The notes beneath the pieces were generated by a model. The model was not told where the DNA came from and searched no databases. It saw only the letters and a program-made list of their open reading frames with translations. The position numbers and the translations under genes were made by a program. From the NCBI GenBank assembly GCA_026770595.1, contig MU633685.1, positions 11,146 to 29,648 on the forward strand: DNA of 18,503 nt. The letters run 5' to 3'. This document shows positions 8,978 to 16,344 of this stretch, piece by piece (within the stretch, counting starts at the first letter, position 1; each line of letters begins with the position of its first letter). Source of the stretch: Ochromonadaceae sp. CCMP2298. Taxonomy: Eukaryota > Sar > Synurophyceae > Ochromonadales > Ochromonadaceae.

Positions 8978-9517
8978 CTACCACCATCCCTTCTTCTTCT
9001 CCTCCTGCGCGGGCACCCTTGTGGTGTCGAACTTGATCTCCCCGTAGCTCTTCTCGAACTGCCCGTACTGGCTCTCATACACCTGGTCGTACATGCCCAG
9101 CTTCACCACCACACCGGGGCCCGTGACGTACGTTTGGCAGGTGCAGACGAAACCCACGTCGAGCTGCGGCTCACCTAGCCCGTGCACCGCCATCAGAAAG
9201 CTGTCCTTGCCCTCCACCACCAGCCCCGCGCAGGTCGTGCACACGCCGTTGCGGCAGCTGCTATCCACACCGTCAAAGTTCTTCTCGGCTATTTCGAGGA
9301 CGGAGGAATCCTCAGGCACGCTGACGATCTTCTCCTCTCCGTTGAAAATGAACTTCACGTCCCAACTTTTCGAGGGGTCGAGCTTTCCAGTCAGCTCCAG
9401 CGGTATTTTGTTCAGCGCCATGGACCTACCAGCCCTCCCTCCAGGCGCCCCAAAGCGAAAGGACATTGCGCCCAGGAGGGCGGCGAGAAGGACGAGAAGT
9501 CTGATAGATCGGTTCAT
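8978..9517 (-). CDS. Plastid-targeted [2Fe-2S] ferredoxin with C-terminal extension (FdC2-like)
   Basis: A 179-residue protein on the minus strand, ATG at 9517, TAG stop at 8978-8980. Residues 1-19 form a hydrophobic signal peptide ending AMS|F, followed by a basic, Gly-rich transit segment (RFGAPGGRAGR), the bipartite presequence of complex red plastids. The ferredoxin domain starts near residue 52 (WDVKFIFNGEEKIVSVPEDS). Its cluster ligands are C88, C93 and C96 (CRNGVCTTC) and C127 in GFVCTCQTY; an extra cysteine, C125, sits two residues before the last ligand. After the fold comes a roughly 45-residue tail with VYESQYGQF, comparable to the VYWLQFGRYF region of FdC2 ferredoxins, ending in a Lys run and two tryptophans. 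The family would carry electrons from photosystem I or ferredoxin reductase in the stroma, and the extended tail is thought to restrict partners. It is head to head with the FdC1-like gene. The ferredoxin call is secure; the FdC2 assignment is tentative. Confidence 0.85.
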   Translation of the reverse strand: MNRSIRLLVLLAALLGAMSFRFGAPGGRAGRSMALNKIPLELTGKLDPSKSWDVKFIFNGEEKIVSVPEDSSVLEIAEKNFDGVDSSCRNGVCTTCAGLVVEGKDSFLMAVHGLGEPQLDVGFVCTCQTYVTGPGVVVKLGMYDQVYESQYGQFEKSYGEIKFDTTRVPAQEEKKKGWW

Positions 9518-9552
9518 GTTTGCGTATTACTCCGGGGGGGGAGAAATTGGTA

Positions 9553-9584
<32 letters not shown>

Positions 9585-9920
9585 GCCGACTGCTGGGAAA
9601 CGAGACTGAGACTGCAATAGGGGGAGGTCGGAAAGACAACAGGCACCAGTATGGATCGATGATTGGCTTGTACTGTTGGGATGCAAGGGAAAGATTGGAT
9701 CCCATCTATGAAGAGGTTCAATCTCAAAAAGAAATCTTGAAGACTGGCGCCTATCATATGTATACTGATTGTATATACGTCTAATTACAGGTAAAATTTA
9801 GTGAGCGAAGGTGCAGCAGCAAGCAGCACCCTCCAATGCACCTCCCAAGCCCTGCAGTTCAACTTGCCTTGCAGTTCGATCTATCACAATCTCCTTGCAC
9901 TCGGGCCGACCCATTCAAGC
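9518..9920. promoter_or_regulatory. Shared divergent promoter region of two ferredoxin genes
   Basis: About 400 bp separate the start codons of the divergent ferredoxin genes, so both promoters and 5' leaders must lie here. The CTG tract at 9554-9583 lies close to the minus-strand start. A T/A-rich patch (TGTATACTGATTGTATATACG, about 9758-9778, split by G/C bases) could hold TATA-like elements. A CAG|GTAAAA donor-like site occurs at about 9788-9796. No specific factor site is identified. Confidence 0.5.
9554..9583 (+). repeat. (CTG)10 trinucleotide repeat
   Basis: Ten uninterrupted CTG units on the plus strand, reading CAG in the sense of the FdC2-like gene and starting 37 bp upstream of its ATG, probably in its 5' leader. 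It is a candidate length-variable site. Confidence 0.9.
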
Positions 9921-10349
9921 ATGTACGCTCAGCCACTGCTCCTGGTGGCCCTGAGCGCCGTGCTGGCTCTCTCCGGCGCATTCCGCGCTATGCCGCTCTC
10001 TGTGTCTGCCGGTGTGCGAATGACTTCTGCACTCAGCGCGGTAAAGCACAAGGTGACGGTTCTGCACGAGGGATCCGAGACCATCTTGGAGGTGTCCGAG
10101 AACACTAGCATCCTGGAGGCGGCGTTGGACGCTGGCATCAAGCTGCCTCACGATTGCAAGCTTGGTGTGTGCCTCACGTGCCCGTCCAAGATCATCTCGG
10201 GGCAGGTTGACCAGGACGGTTCGACTCTGGACGACTCGGTGATGGAGGCTGGCTACGCGCTTACCTGCATGACCTTTCCCCGCTCCGACGTGGTCATTAC
10301 GAGCATAGATGAGGAGGAGCTCGTGAGCGCGCAGTTCAGTGGGCGCTGA
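9921..10349 (+). CDS. Plastid-targeted FdC1-type [2Fe-2S] ferredoxin
   Basis: A 142-residue protein from the ATG at 9921; the frame is open back to 9801 but has no ATG there. The N-terminus (MYAQPLLLVALSAVLALSGA) is a signal peptide ending SGA|F, followed by RAMPLSVSAG, a plastid transit-like segment of the stramenopile type. The [2Fe-2S] domain spans about residues 43-130 with ligands C79, C84 and C87 (DCKLGVCLTCP) and C116 (GYALTCMTFP). The sequence around the cluster, ISGQVDQDG..LDDSVMEAGYAL and the tail (SIDEEELVSAQF) match plant FdC1, where the equivalent tail reads IPEEELLSLQ. FdC1 proteins accept electrons from photosystem I but use a more positive potential and different partners from the major photosynthetic ferredoxin. 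The gene is divergent from the other ferredoxin and ends tail to tail with the WDR4-like gene 390 bp on. Confidence 0.92.
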   Translation: MYAQPLLLVALSAVLALSGAFRAMPLSVSAGVRMTSALSAVKHKVTVLHEGSETILEVSENTSILEAALDAGIKLPHDCKLGVCLTCPSKIISGQVDQDGSTLDDSVMEAGYALTCMTFPRSDVVITSIDEEELVSAQFSGR

Positions 10350-10738
10350 GGTAAACGCGGATATAGCAAGACTAATCCGCAAGACTTGCGCGGACTAGGC
10401 AGCGGAAATAGAATTACTCTCAGTCAGCATTAGCAGCGCCGGCTCTGATCAACCAGTGTACAGAATTTGTAGAGGGGGAAAAGTGTATCTTAGTGCATAC
10501 CGGTAGCGCATAGTGCATGTCGTATGGCGTATAGACGCTTTACGCCGGTACGCATATTATTGGATAAAAATGGCGTGAACTTACAGGCCAGCGTATTCTT
10601 TTTCCCTCTTTACTATATGTTATCAGTTTTGCCACCCAGGCCGTGTCTCGCACCGCCGCTGCACTTGACCGCTGCGGGGGCAATAATGAACAAAGCCACT
10701 ACGGAAACATTCGCCGCCAAATCCCACTACCACTACCA
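10350..10738. other. Convergent intergenic spacer
   Basis: This is the 3' flank shared by the FdC1-like (+) and WDR4-like (-) genes. It has A/T-rich segments (10490-10620) and a CACTAC repeat (about 10723-10740). The long plus-strand open frame that begins at 10524 extends over the WDR4-like gene and is its antisense shadow. Confidence 0.6.
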
Positions 10739-12118
10739 CTACCGCTTCTTCTTGGACCGCTTTGACCCCCTTTTGATACGACAGTCGATATTCTCCGCCG
10801 AGTTGAAACGCTTGTCTAGCGTGTGCTTCTTCATGCCCGTGGGCTGGTCGGCGCCCGCAGAGCCCGCAGGAAGGGCGAAGTCGAACCCCAGGCTGTCCGC
10901 CGCCGCCACCAGCGCAGCTACAAAGGTCCCACTGACGGCACTCAGAGTCAGAGCTCCACTGAGGGATAGGTCCAGCAGCTGCAAGCCGTGGGGCTTGGGC
11001 AGCAGCACTGCCAGCTGCGGTGCAGAGGTAGCACTGCCGGGTATGCAAACAACATCCACCGCGGGGGCGTGCAATGATTGCGTTTGGAGCTCCTCCAGTG
11101 CCAAGCCCGCACCGCTGCTGCTCTGCGCCTGTGTGCACTTGTATATTTTCATCAGCGGCAGGCCCTTAAATATGACCGCCACGAGCACCTCAGCGCCGAC
11201 CGTTACGCCCAACACCCTGTGCGGGTAGTGCCCAGCGCTGCCCTCGTCGTACTGCTTCTTCTCTTCGTCGGCGTCGCCCTCACCCTCGCCCTCGCCCTCT
11301 GCTGCACCCTCCCCCGCTGCATCTGCTGCTGCCTCTACAGATGCTGATGCTTCTCCCGCTTCTTCCGCTATTTCCTCTACCGCTACTTCTGCCTCTTCTG
11401 CCTCTGCTCCTTCGGCACAGACCACGCTGTGCAGCAGCTCGCCGCTCAGGGGGTCCCATAAACAAATCTTGTGGTCCCACCCCGAGGACAGCAGCAGGTC
11501 GCGCCCCCCAGCCCCCCCCAGTCGTACAAAGCTCACGCTCGCCACTACGCTGGTGTGGCCTAGGCAGAAGCACTGGATGGTTTCGAGGTCGGGAAAGCGA
11601 GACACGCGGACCTTCTCGTCCCTGTCTGCCGACGCCACCAACCGCAGCCCTGCGCCCGCTCCCAGGCTTGGTACGCATAGCTCCAGATCAGTCAGCACTG
11701 TCGCCGTGTGGCCAGTGACGTACGCCATCTGACGCAAATTGGGCGCATCGAGGGCGTAAATGTCACCTGCGTTGTCGGCCACCACCACCATCGTCCGAAG
11801 CTGCTCCGGGTCTGCAGAGCGATCCAACGCTGTAGCTGGGAAGCTCCCAGCCACCACCCCCGCGGGCCGCTTCCTGAGTGTGGTGCAGCCCACGAATTTG
11901 CACGAGCTCATCTCAAAGCACGCGAGGGTTTTGCAGCTGAATCCGACGTAGATGTGGGTCTGCTCCTCGTCCAGGCCGAGGGTCAACACATCGCTTCCCA
12001 CGCACTTATCCGCCGGCACCTGCAGAATCGTCACCGCCCCCGAAGCCGTGTCTGCTTTTAGCACTGCGTTCCCTGCTGCCACGAAGAGGCAGTTCTCGGC
12101 CCTGGCCAGCAACCGCAT
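10739..12118 (-). CDS. WDR4: WDR4/TRM82-like WD40 subunit of tRNA m7G46 methyltransferase
   Basis: A 459-residue single-frame protein, ATG at 12118 and TAG at 10739-10741. WD40-type blades are visible: MVVVADNAGDIYAL (110-123), GHTATVLTDLEL (136-147), then the family signature VASADRDEKVRVSR (161-174), CFCLGHTSVVASVSF (183-197) and LLLSSGWDHKICLWDPLSGE (208-227). The combination SADRDEK..VSR, CLGHT and the basic C-terminus (RIKRGSKRSKKKR) is characteristic of WDR4/Trm82, the non-catalytic partner that stabilises METTL1/Trm8 for N7-methylation of G46 in tRNA, in nucleus and cytoplasm. Residues about 234-292 are an acidic, Ala/Glu-rich low-complexity insert between blades, encoded by GCN/GAR repeats and absent from the core family as I know it. 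The remaining blades (302-405) are degenerate. No plastid or secretory presequence is seen. Confidence 0.88.
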   Translation of the reverse strand: MRLLARAENCLFVAAGNAVLKADTASGAVTILQVPADKCVGSDVLTLGLDEEQTHIYVGFSCKTLACFEMSSCKFVGCTTLRKRPAGVVAGSFPATALDRSADPEQLRTMVVVADNAGDIYALDAPNLRQMAYVTGHTATVLTDLELCVPSLGAGAGLRLVASADRDEKVRVSRFPDLETIQCFCLGHTSVVASVSFVRLGGAGGRDLLLSSGWDHKICLWDPLSGELLHSVVCAEGAEAEEAEVAVEEIAEEAGEASASVEAAADAAGEGAAEGEGEGEGDADEEKKQYDEGSAGHYPHRVLGVTVGAEVLVAVIFKGLPLMKIYKCTQAQSSSGAGLALEELQTQSLHAPAVDVVCIPGSATSAPQLAVLLPKPHGLQLLDLSLSGALTLSAVSGTFVAALVAAADSLGFDFALPAGSAGADQPTGMKKHTLDKRFNSAENIDCRIKRGSKRSKKKR

Positions 12119-12353
12119 GATCGCTTATGGGTCGTCCGGTTGGATCGGAAGGACTGCAAGATTTGGCTCACTACTCCCTCTCGCTGTAGCACCGTTCTGA
12201 ACAAGAGAACCTGGCAAGACCAACATAATCAACAGGTCAACTGGATGGCGGTGAAAATGGGCTTTTAATCCACCTCATTTTTCCGTTTTTGACTGGACGA
12301 AATACTCATTTTACGCATTTTTTTATGGTCTTTATTGTATGGGTACTCCTCCC

Positions 12354-12530
12354 TCATTCGCGCCTCTGCATCATGTGAGGTAGCTTGAAGTTATACTCAA
12401 CTGAAGCGGCTTCTGACTTAAGTAGAACGCCTGAAGTGTCCTCCTTGTCCTGCGCTGCCATCTTGACGCTCTGGCCGGCAGCAGATTGCTCAGAAGCATT
12501 CTTGTCGAATCTCATATTCTTGGATTGCAT
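12354..12530 (-). CDS. Small hydrophilic open frame, unrecognised
   Basis: An ATG-started 58-codon frame encoding a charged, helix-prone peptide (MQSKNMRFDKNASEQSAAGQ then SVKMAAQDKEDTSGVLLKSE) with no recognised domain. A pyrimidine-rich stretch ending CAACTAG lies upstream on the same strand (near 12582-12600), so it could be a last exon. The overlapping plus-strand frame of similar length lowers confidence. Confidence 0.2.
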   Translation of the reverse strand: MQSKNMRFDKNASEQSAAGQSVKMAAQDKEDTSGVLLKSEAASVEYNFKLPHMMQRRE

Positions 12531-12537
12531 CTTGATT

Positions 12538-12645
12538 GCGCCTTGTTTAATTATGTCAAACAATCGAGTGCGTAGAAGAACAGGCTAGTTGAAGAGAAAG
12601 AAACTTGTGAGAACTGCTGTCAGATCAGCCAATTAAACAAGGTGC
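12538..12645. repeat. Inverted repeat with 15-bp arms
   Basis: GCGCCTTGTTTAATT at 12538-12552 and AATTAAACAAGGTGC at 12631-12645 are inverse complements with 14 of 15 matching, enclosing 78 bp. It could be a very small MITE-like remnant or a transcript hairpin. No target duplication is evident. Confidence 0.55.
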
Positions 12646-13320
12646 TTGGGCACTCGTTGAAGCCTAGAATTATGAGGATCTGCTCTCAGATCCCTCTGTT
12701 TGCTGCTATTTACTGCTGATCCTCCTTGGATTTTGTTAGGAAGGGGCCTGACTAGGGGTTGGGCCCGTGACCAAAACCGGGCTTTGGGTCTGATCCGTGG
12801 CTGAAGGTTGGGCTTCGGGTTGACCCGCGGGTTGTCCCCTGGGAATCTCTCTGCTAAATGCTCCCATAGCGGTGATTGGGTGGTGTGGATCCTCAACCAC
12901 CAACATCGACAACGGTGCCACAAGTTCTCAAGGGATTGTAGTACTGTCTCTTTCTAAGTCTTGATCACACTTCTGCTGGTCATTTGCACGTGATTGTGTC
13001 GACCTGTACCTTGTAGGTGTAGATTGGTCACTCTTGGAAGCTGCGAATCCAGCTCTGGCCAGGTGAGAAATTGGTCGGCGTATCTGACCAACCAAGCGAT
13101 TGAATTTGTTTCTTCTTTATTACACGTAACCGTCATCCGCCGTACGTTATTTCTGTCTAACTCTCTTCCTATTAGCTTTTCTCCCCCGTCAGGATCATGT
13201 CGGACGTTAGGCAATCGACTCCCCTCCTTTCCGACACAGCAGGAGCACCTTAATCAGCACGTTCTGTTCTGCTTCTCGATTTCACTTCTCCCTCAGGAGG
13301 TCAGTTTGACAAGAGCTGTC

Positions 13321-15246
13321 TATTCAAATCCCCTATTTGAAAACACTTTTGGGGCTTGACTTTGGAGGATGGTAAGGTGCAGTGCCGACACTGTCCCGAC
13401 AAACTTTGGTACAAAAATGGTAGTACCTCCACCCTGAATCGTCATTTCTCCAGTGTACACCCTGAACTGGATCGCGCTGAACGGGAGGCTGTAGAGACCA
13501 CGAAGAGGAAGGCGCAGCAGACGGGCATGGGAAACTTCACTGCCGGTTCTGCCCTGTATCCGGTTAGGGTGGTGCGCTGGGTGGTGATGACCTTCCAACC
13601 TCTGAGCTACGTGGAGCATCCCTTGTTCTGATAGGTGCAGGAGGGCCTCAATAGCAGGGCACAGAAGATGGGGGTCAAGCTTTTGAAGGCTATGATTCAC
13701 GATAAGTACACCGAGATCAAGGTCGTGATCAACGAGATGCTAGAGGGGGAATACTTGGCCGTCACCACCGATATGTGGACGTCCAATGCTAACCACTGCG
13801 ATGTGGACGATATGTACGTCCGATGTGGACGTACATCGGCACTACTGCGCACTGGATTGACGAGCATTTTATTATGCATTCTGCTGCACTGGTAGTCATG
13901 CCTCACACCGGTAGAGCCCGCGCCGAAGAGCACGTGGAAGAGTTCCGACATGAGTTGGCGTGGCATGGCATAGCGCTTTGAAGAACGTGATGGCTGTCAC
14001 TACGGACACGGCGGCCGTTATGAATGCGTTTGGGCGTGCAATCATGGCGGCTGCTGCAGCAGATGGCGGAAGTGTTCACATTGAGCACGTAGACTGCGCA
14101 TGCCATATCGTCGAGGTCTCGACTAAAAAGCTTGAGAGCGATCCTGACGACCTGCCCATGCCTGTTCCGGAAGAAGCACACATGTTGAAAGCTGCGAGAG
14201 ATGTTTTGACGGCTATTAACAAGTCGTCTCAGATGACGGAGAAGCTAAAGGCGCTGCAGACGATTGCACGTGCAGTCACTGTGATACAGGATTTAGTGAC
14301 TCGCTGGTGGTCCACGTGCAGAATGTGCAAGAGGATGTTGTACCTGAGGCCTTACCTTGACTTTATGGTTGTCAACCAGGACCTGCAGAAGAGCCTGAAC
14401 AATGCATAGTGGACGCTGATGGCCGACATCTCCGATTTGCTGGAGCCATTCATGGTGGTACAGCGGCTTCTGGAAGGGGAGAAGTACGTGACACAGAACA
14501 AGCCAAATCCTTCTGAGTACTACAGCGCAATGCTCGATAAATTCGTCGAATCCTTTACTGATCAGTGGGTTTCCCTCGCCAAAGAAACATGCTACGCTGC
14601 ACATCTTAAACCGGGTAATTGGAACCATCACGTGGGCTTCCGTCCGACACACATGATCGCTGCTGCTTTAGATCCGCGGACGAAGGGTCTTCACAACTTT
14701 GGAGATGTAGACATGGAGAAGATCTGGAAGTTGGTGGAAGATGGAGTGGTTGAACTCACATTAGAGATGCTGCTGTCGCTCCTGCAGATGGCGACTTCGA
14801 CAACCCACTAAGGCTGAGGGCTGTGGCAGACCTTAGAGAAATCCTAGCGATGTCCAATTCAGATAACGATTCGGAACCAGGACAGCAGAGAGGTTAGCAG
14901 TGATAAAGGCAAAACTAGAGCTCGATCGTTATTGCCTTGCAGTGGCATTGAAGTTTTTGGAAGAAGAAGCTCCCGTGCAGGCGACGTCAGCACCTACCGA
15001 GAGACTATTGCTGGTCTGACAATTACTAATTTGCGAGCGAGATTGCAGCCCAAGCTCGCTGAGGAGATTCTATTCATCCATGTCAATTGGGATATAGTTG
15101 AGAGATATCTGCCACAGAACAGACAAAGGACGATGAACAATAACTACCGTCCAGCGCCCTATTTAAGCAATTGCTTAAGTTCGGAACCGGAAACTATGAG
15201 TAAAGAAATGCTTAATTCGGAGCCAGACCTGACCACTATTGCTTAG
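13321..15246 (+). pseudogene. BED-finger hAT transposase pseudogene
   Basis: Fragments in several frames form a nearly complete hAT transposase in the correct order. A BED zinc finger at about 13378-13455 has CRHC then NRHFSSVHP (H-x4-H). Then come MTFQPLSYVEHPLF (about 13588-13630), YLAVTTDMWTSNAN (13753-13794, core with catalytic-type Asp), TYIGTTAHWIDEHFIMHSAA in a shifted frame, HTGRARAEEHVEEFRHEL, VTTDTAAVMNAF (about 13996), CACHIVEVSTKK, INKSSQ, VIQDLVTRWWST, LLEPFMVVQRLLEGEKYVTQ, AALDPRTKGL (about 14665), and a C-terminal dimerisation part: ATSAPTER (about 14983-15005), then after a small deletion AGLTITNLRARLQPKLAEE and NWDIVERYL. Lesions include frame changes near 13347, 13632, 13830, 13980 and 15010 and stops at 13629-13631, 14407-14409 and 14809-14811. 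An ATG at 13197 might be the original start, with a short intron or frameshift. It is a different subfamily from the remnant at 3597-4789. Confidence 0.92.
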
Positions 15247-15327
15247 ATTTGGATCCTCCAACATGACCTCATTGCTTAAATATGAAAATGTTGCTCGAAA
15301 TTGCTTATTTCATTGCTTAAATTCGGA
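15163..15327 (+). repeat. Array of six 16-bp repeats 3' of the hAT gene
   Basis: Variants of ATTGCTTAAATTCGGA start at 15170, 15207, 15238, 15271, 15300 and 15312. The first merges with an inverted half to form the perfect palindrome TTAAGCAATTGCTTAA (15163-15178). Position just past the transposase C-terminus and irregular spacing fit subterminal transposase-binding repeats, as known for hAT elements, but no equivalent was found on the 5' side. Confidence 0.7.
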
Positions 15328-15402
15328 AAATTTTCTACTTTACTTGTCCCAGTGGACATTTACGGAGCGCGACCATTCCTCAGGATCCTTTCCCTTCCGA
15401 AC

Positions 15403-15817
15403 TCATTTGAAACGACCTGTTACAGCTTCCTCAGCTGCTGCTACCTCATCTGCTGCTACCTCATCTGCTGCTACATCTGCTGCTGCTACCTTAGCTGCTA
15501 CCTCTGCTGCTACTATCTTTGCTGCTGCTATCTCTGCTATTATCTCTGCTACCACCTCTCCTGCCAGCTTTGCTACCACGTCTACTACTACTTCACCTGT
15601 TGCTGCTATCCTTGTTGCATTACGAACAGCCCTAATCTCTTTTTTCAGCTCCTTTTCCCTCGCCGCCGCTGCTACTGCTGCTGCTGCTGCTGCTGCTGCC
15701 TCCGCTGCTGCTTCTGCTAATGCAGTTACCTCTGCTGCCGCCTTTGCTGCCACCTCTGCTGCTGCCTCTCGAGCTGCCTCTGCTACTGTCCCTACTGTCC
15801 CTGCTACTGTCCCTGGT
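15403..15817 (-). repeat. GCT/AGC-rich minisatellite; possible Ala-rich C-terminus of the pogo-like gene
   Basis: Degenerate GCN repeats, including 15-bp units of the GTAGCAGCAGATGAG type, keep several frames open. The most protein-like is on the minus strand: from 15817 to TGA at 15403 it encodes an Ala/Val/Glu/Lys heptad-like helix (for example KLAGEVVAEIIAEIAAAKIV) ending TGRFK. This frame is the one that would continue the pogo-like transposase tail if the intervening element (15818-16305 plus one GGT copy) were absent. The plus-strand frame 15239-15847 is an Ala/Ser/Thr-rich translation of the same repeat. Confidence 0.55.
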
Positions 15818-16305
15818 CACCGGGATCGTCAGAGTAAAGAAAAGTAAAAGATTCCTCTACTGGTAAAGGATTCCTTTACAAGTAAAGGAATTTTTTACTC
15901 AGTAAAGGTCTGGAAAGGGTTAACTTAGAGGTTAGGGACAGAAATTTTAGAAAGAAAAGGATTAGTAAATGATTCCTTTACTAAATGAAAGACGTCAGCC
16001 CTCCCAGGTCTGGAAACCCCGCTGCCGGATTTCCAGAACTAACCCTCTCTAAGTATAGGATTAGTACATGATTCCTTTACTTTTCTGGAAACCCCGCTGC
16101 CGAATTTCCAGAACTAACCCTCTCTAGGTAAAGGATTAGTACATGATTCCTTTACTTTTCGGGAAACCCTGCTGCCGGATGTCCAGAACTGCTTCCGTCG
16201 AAAAGTAAAGAAAAGTAAATGATTCCTTTATAGTAAAGGTTTCCTTTAATCCACCTTTACTGTAAAGATTTCGTAAAGGATTCGTTTACTCTGACAATCC
16301 CGGTG
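15818..16305. mobile_element. Palindrome-array TIR element B, nested in the pogo-like gene
   Basis: A 488-bp element bounded by 21-bp terminal inverted repeats matching at 20 of 21 positions (15818-15838 and 16285-16305; consensus start CACCGGGATYGTCAGAGTAA). It is flanked on both sides by GGT (15815-15817 and 16306-16308), consistent with a 3-bp target duplication. The interior consists of palindromes of GTAAAGGA/TCCTTTAC, including GTAAAGGATTCCTTTAC near 15861-15877, plus a 75-bp tandem repeat (16009-16190). There is no coding capacity of its own. Three-base duplications are known for the CACTA and PIF/Harbinger superfamilies, but the TIR start CACCGGG fits neither cleanly, so the class is open. 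Confidence 0.8.
16009..16190 (+). repeat. 75-bp tandem repeat, about 2.4 copies, with two hairpins per unit
   Basis: Copies start at 16009, 16084 and 16159 (partial). Each unit begins with CTGGAAA, a 13-base loop and TTTCCAG (a 7-bp hairpin). It continues AACTAACCCTCTCTA and ends with a GTAAAGGA-type arm and TCCTTTAC around TTAGTACATGAT. Copies differ by point changes such as CCGGAT/CCGAAT and AAGTATAGG/AGGTAAAGG. Confidence 0.85.
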
Positions 16306-16322
16306 GGTACCACTGCCGGTGG

Positions 16323-16344
16323 GCTGCTGCTGCTGCTGCTGCTG
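16323..16344 (+). repeat. Short CTG/AGC repeat encoding a Ser run
   Basis: About seven CTG units on the plus strand, read as AGC (Ser) codons in the tail of the minus-strand pogo-like frame. This is part of a wider GCN/AGC repeat tendency of the locus. Confidence 0.85.

Larger units (their letters stand above)
12119..13320. other. Gene-poor spacer between host genes and the second element cluster
   Basis: No convincing gene. It contains a T-rich segment at 12280-12330, a small minus-strand open frame (12354-12530), a 15-bp inverted repeat (12538-12645), and a GGTTGGGC/GGTTGACCCG repeat-like G/C stretch at 12750-12840. The 5' end of the downstream hAT element should lie towards its right side, with a possible start ATG at 13197, but its terminal repeat was not identified. 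Confidence 0.5.

Noticed and set aside
9093-9620. Plus-strand open frame over the FdC2-like ferredoxin
   Set aside because: It is antisense to a gene with clear iron-sulfur ligands and a presequence, and has no motif of its own.
10524-11228. Plus-strand 234-codon open frame
   Set aside because: Most of it is antisense to the well-supported WDR4-like gene, and its composition follows that gene's codon pattern.
15239-15847. Plus-strand 202-codon Ala/Ser/Thr-rich gene
   Set aside because: It is a translation of GCT/ACT-type repeats that keep several frames open. It begins in the hAT 3' flank and has no domain.
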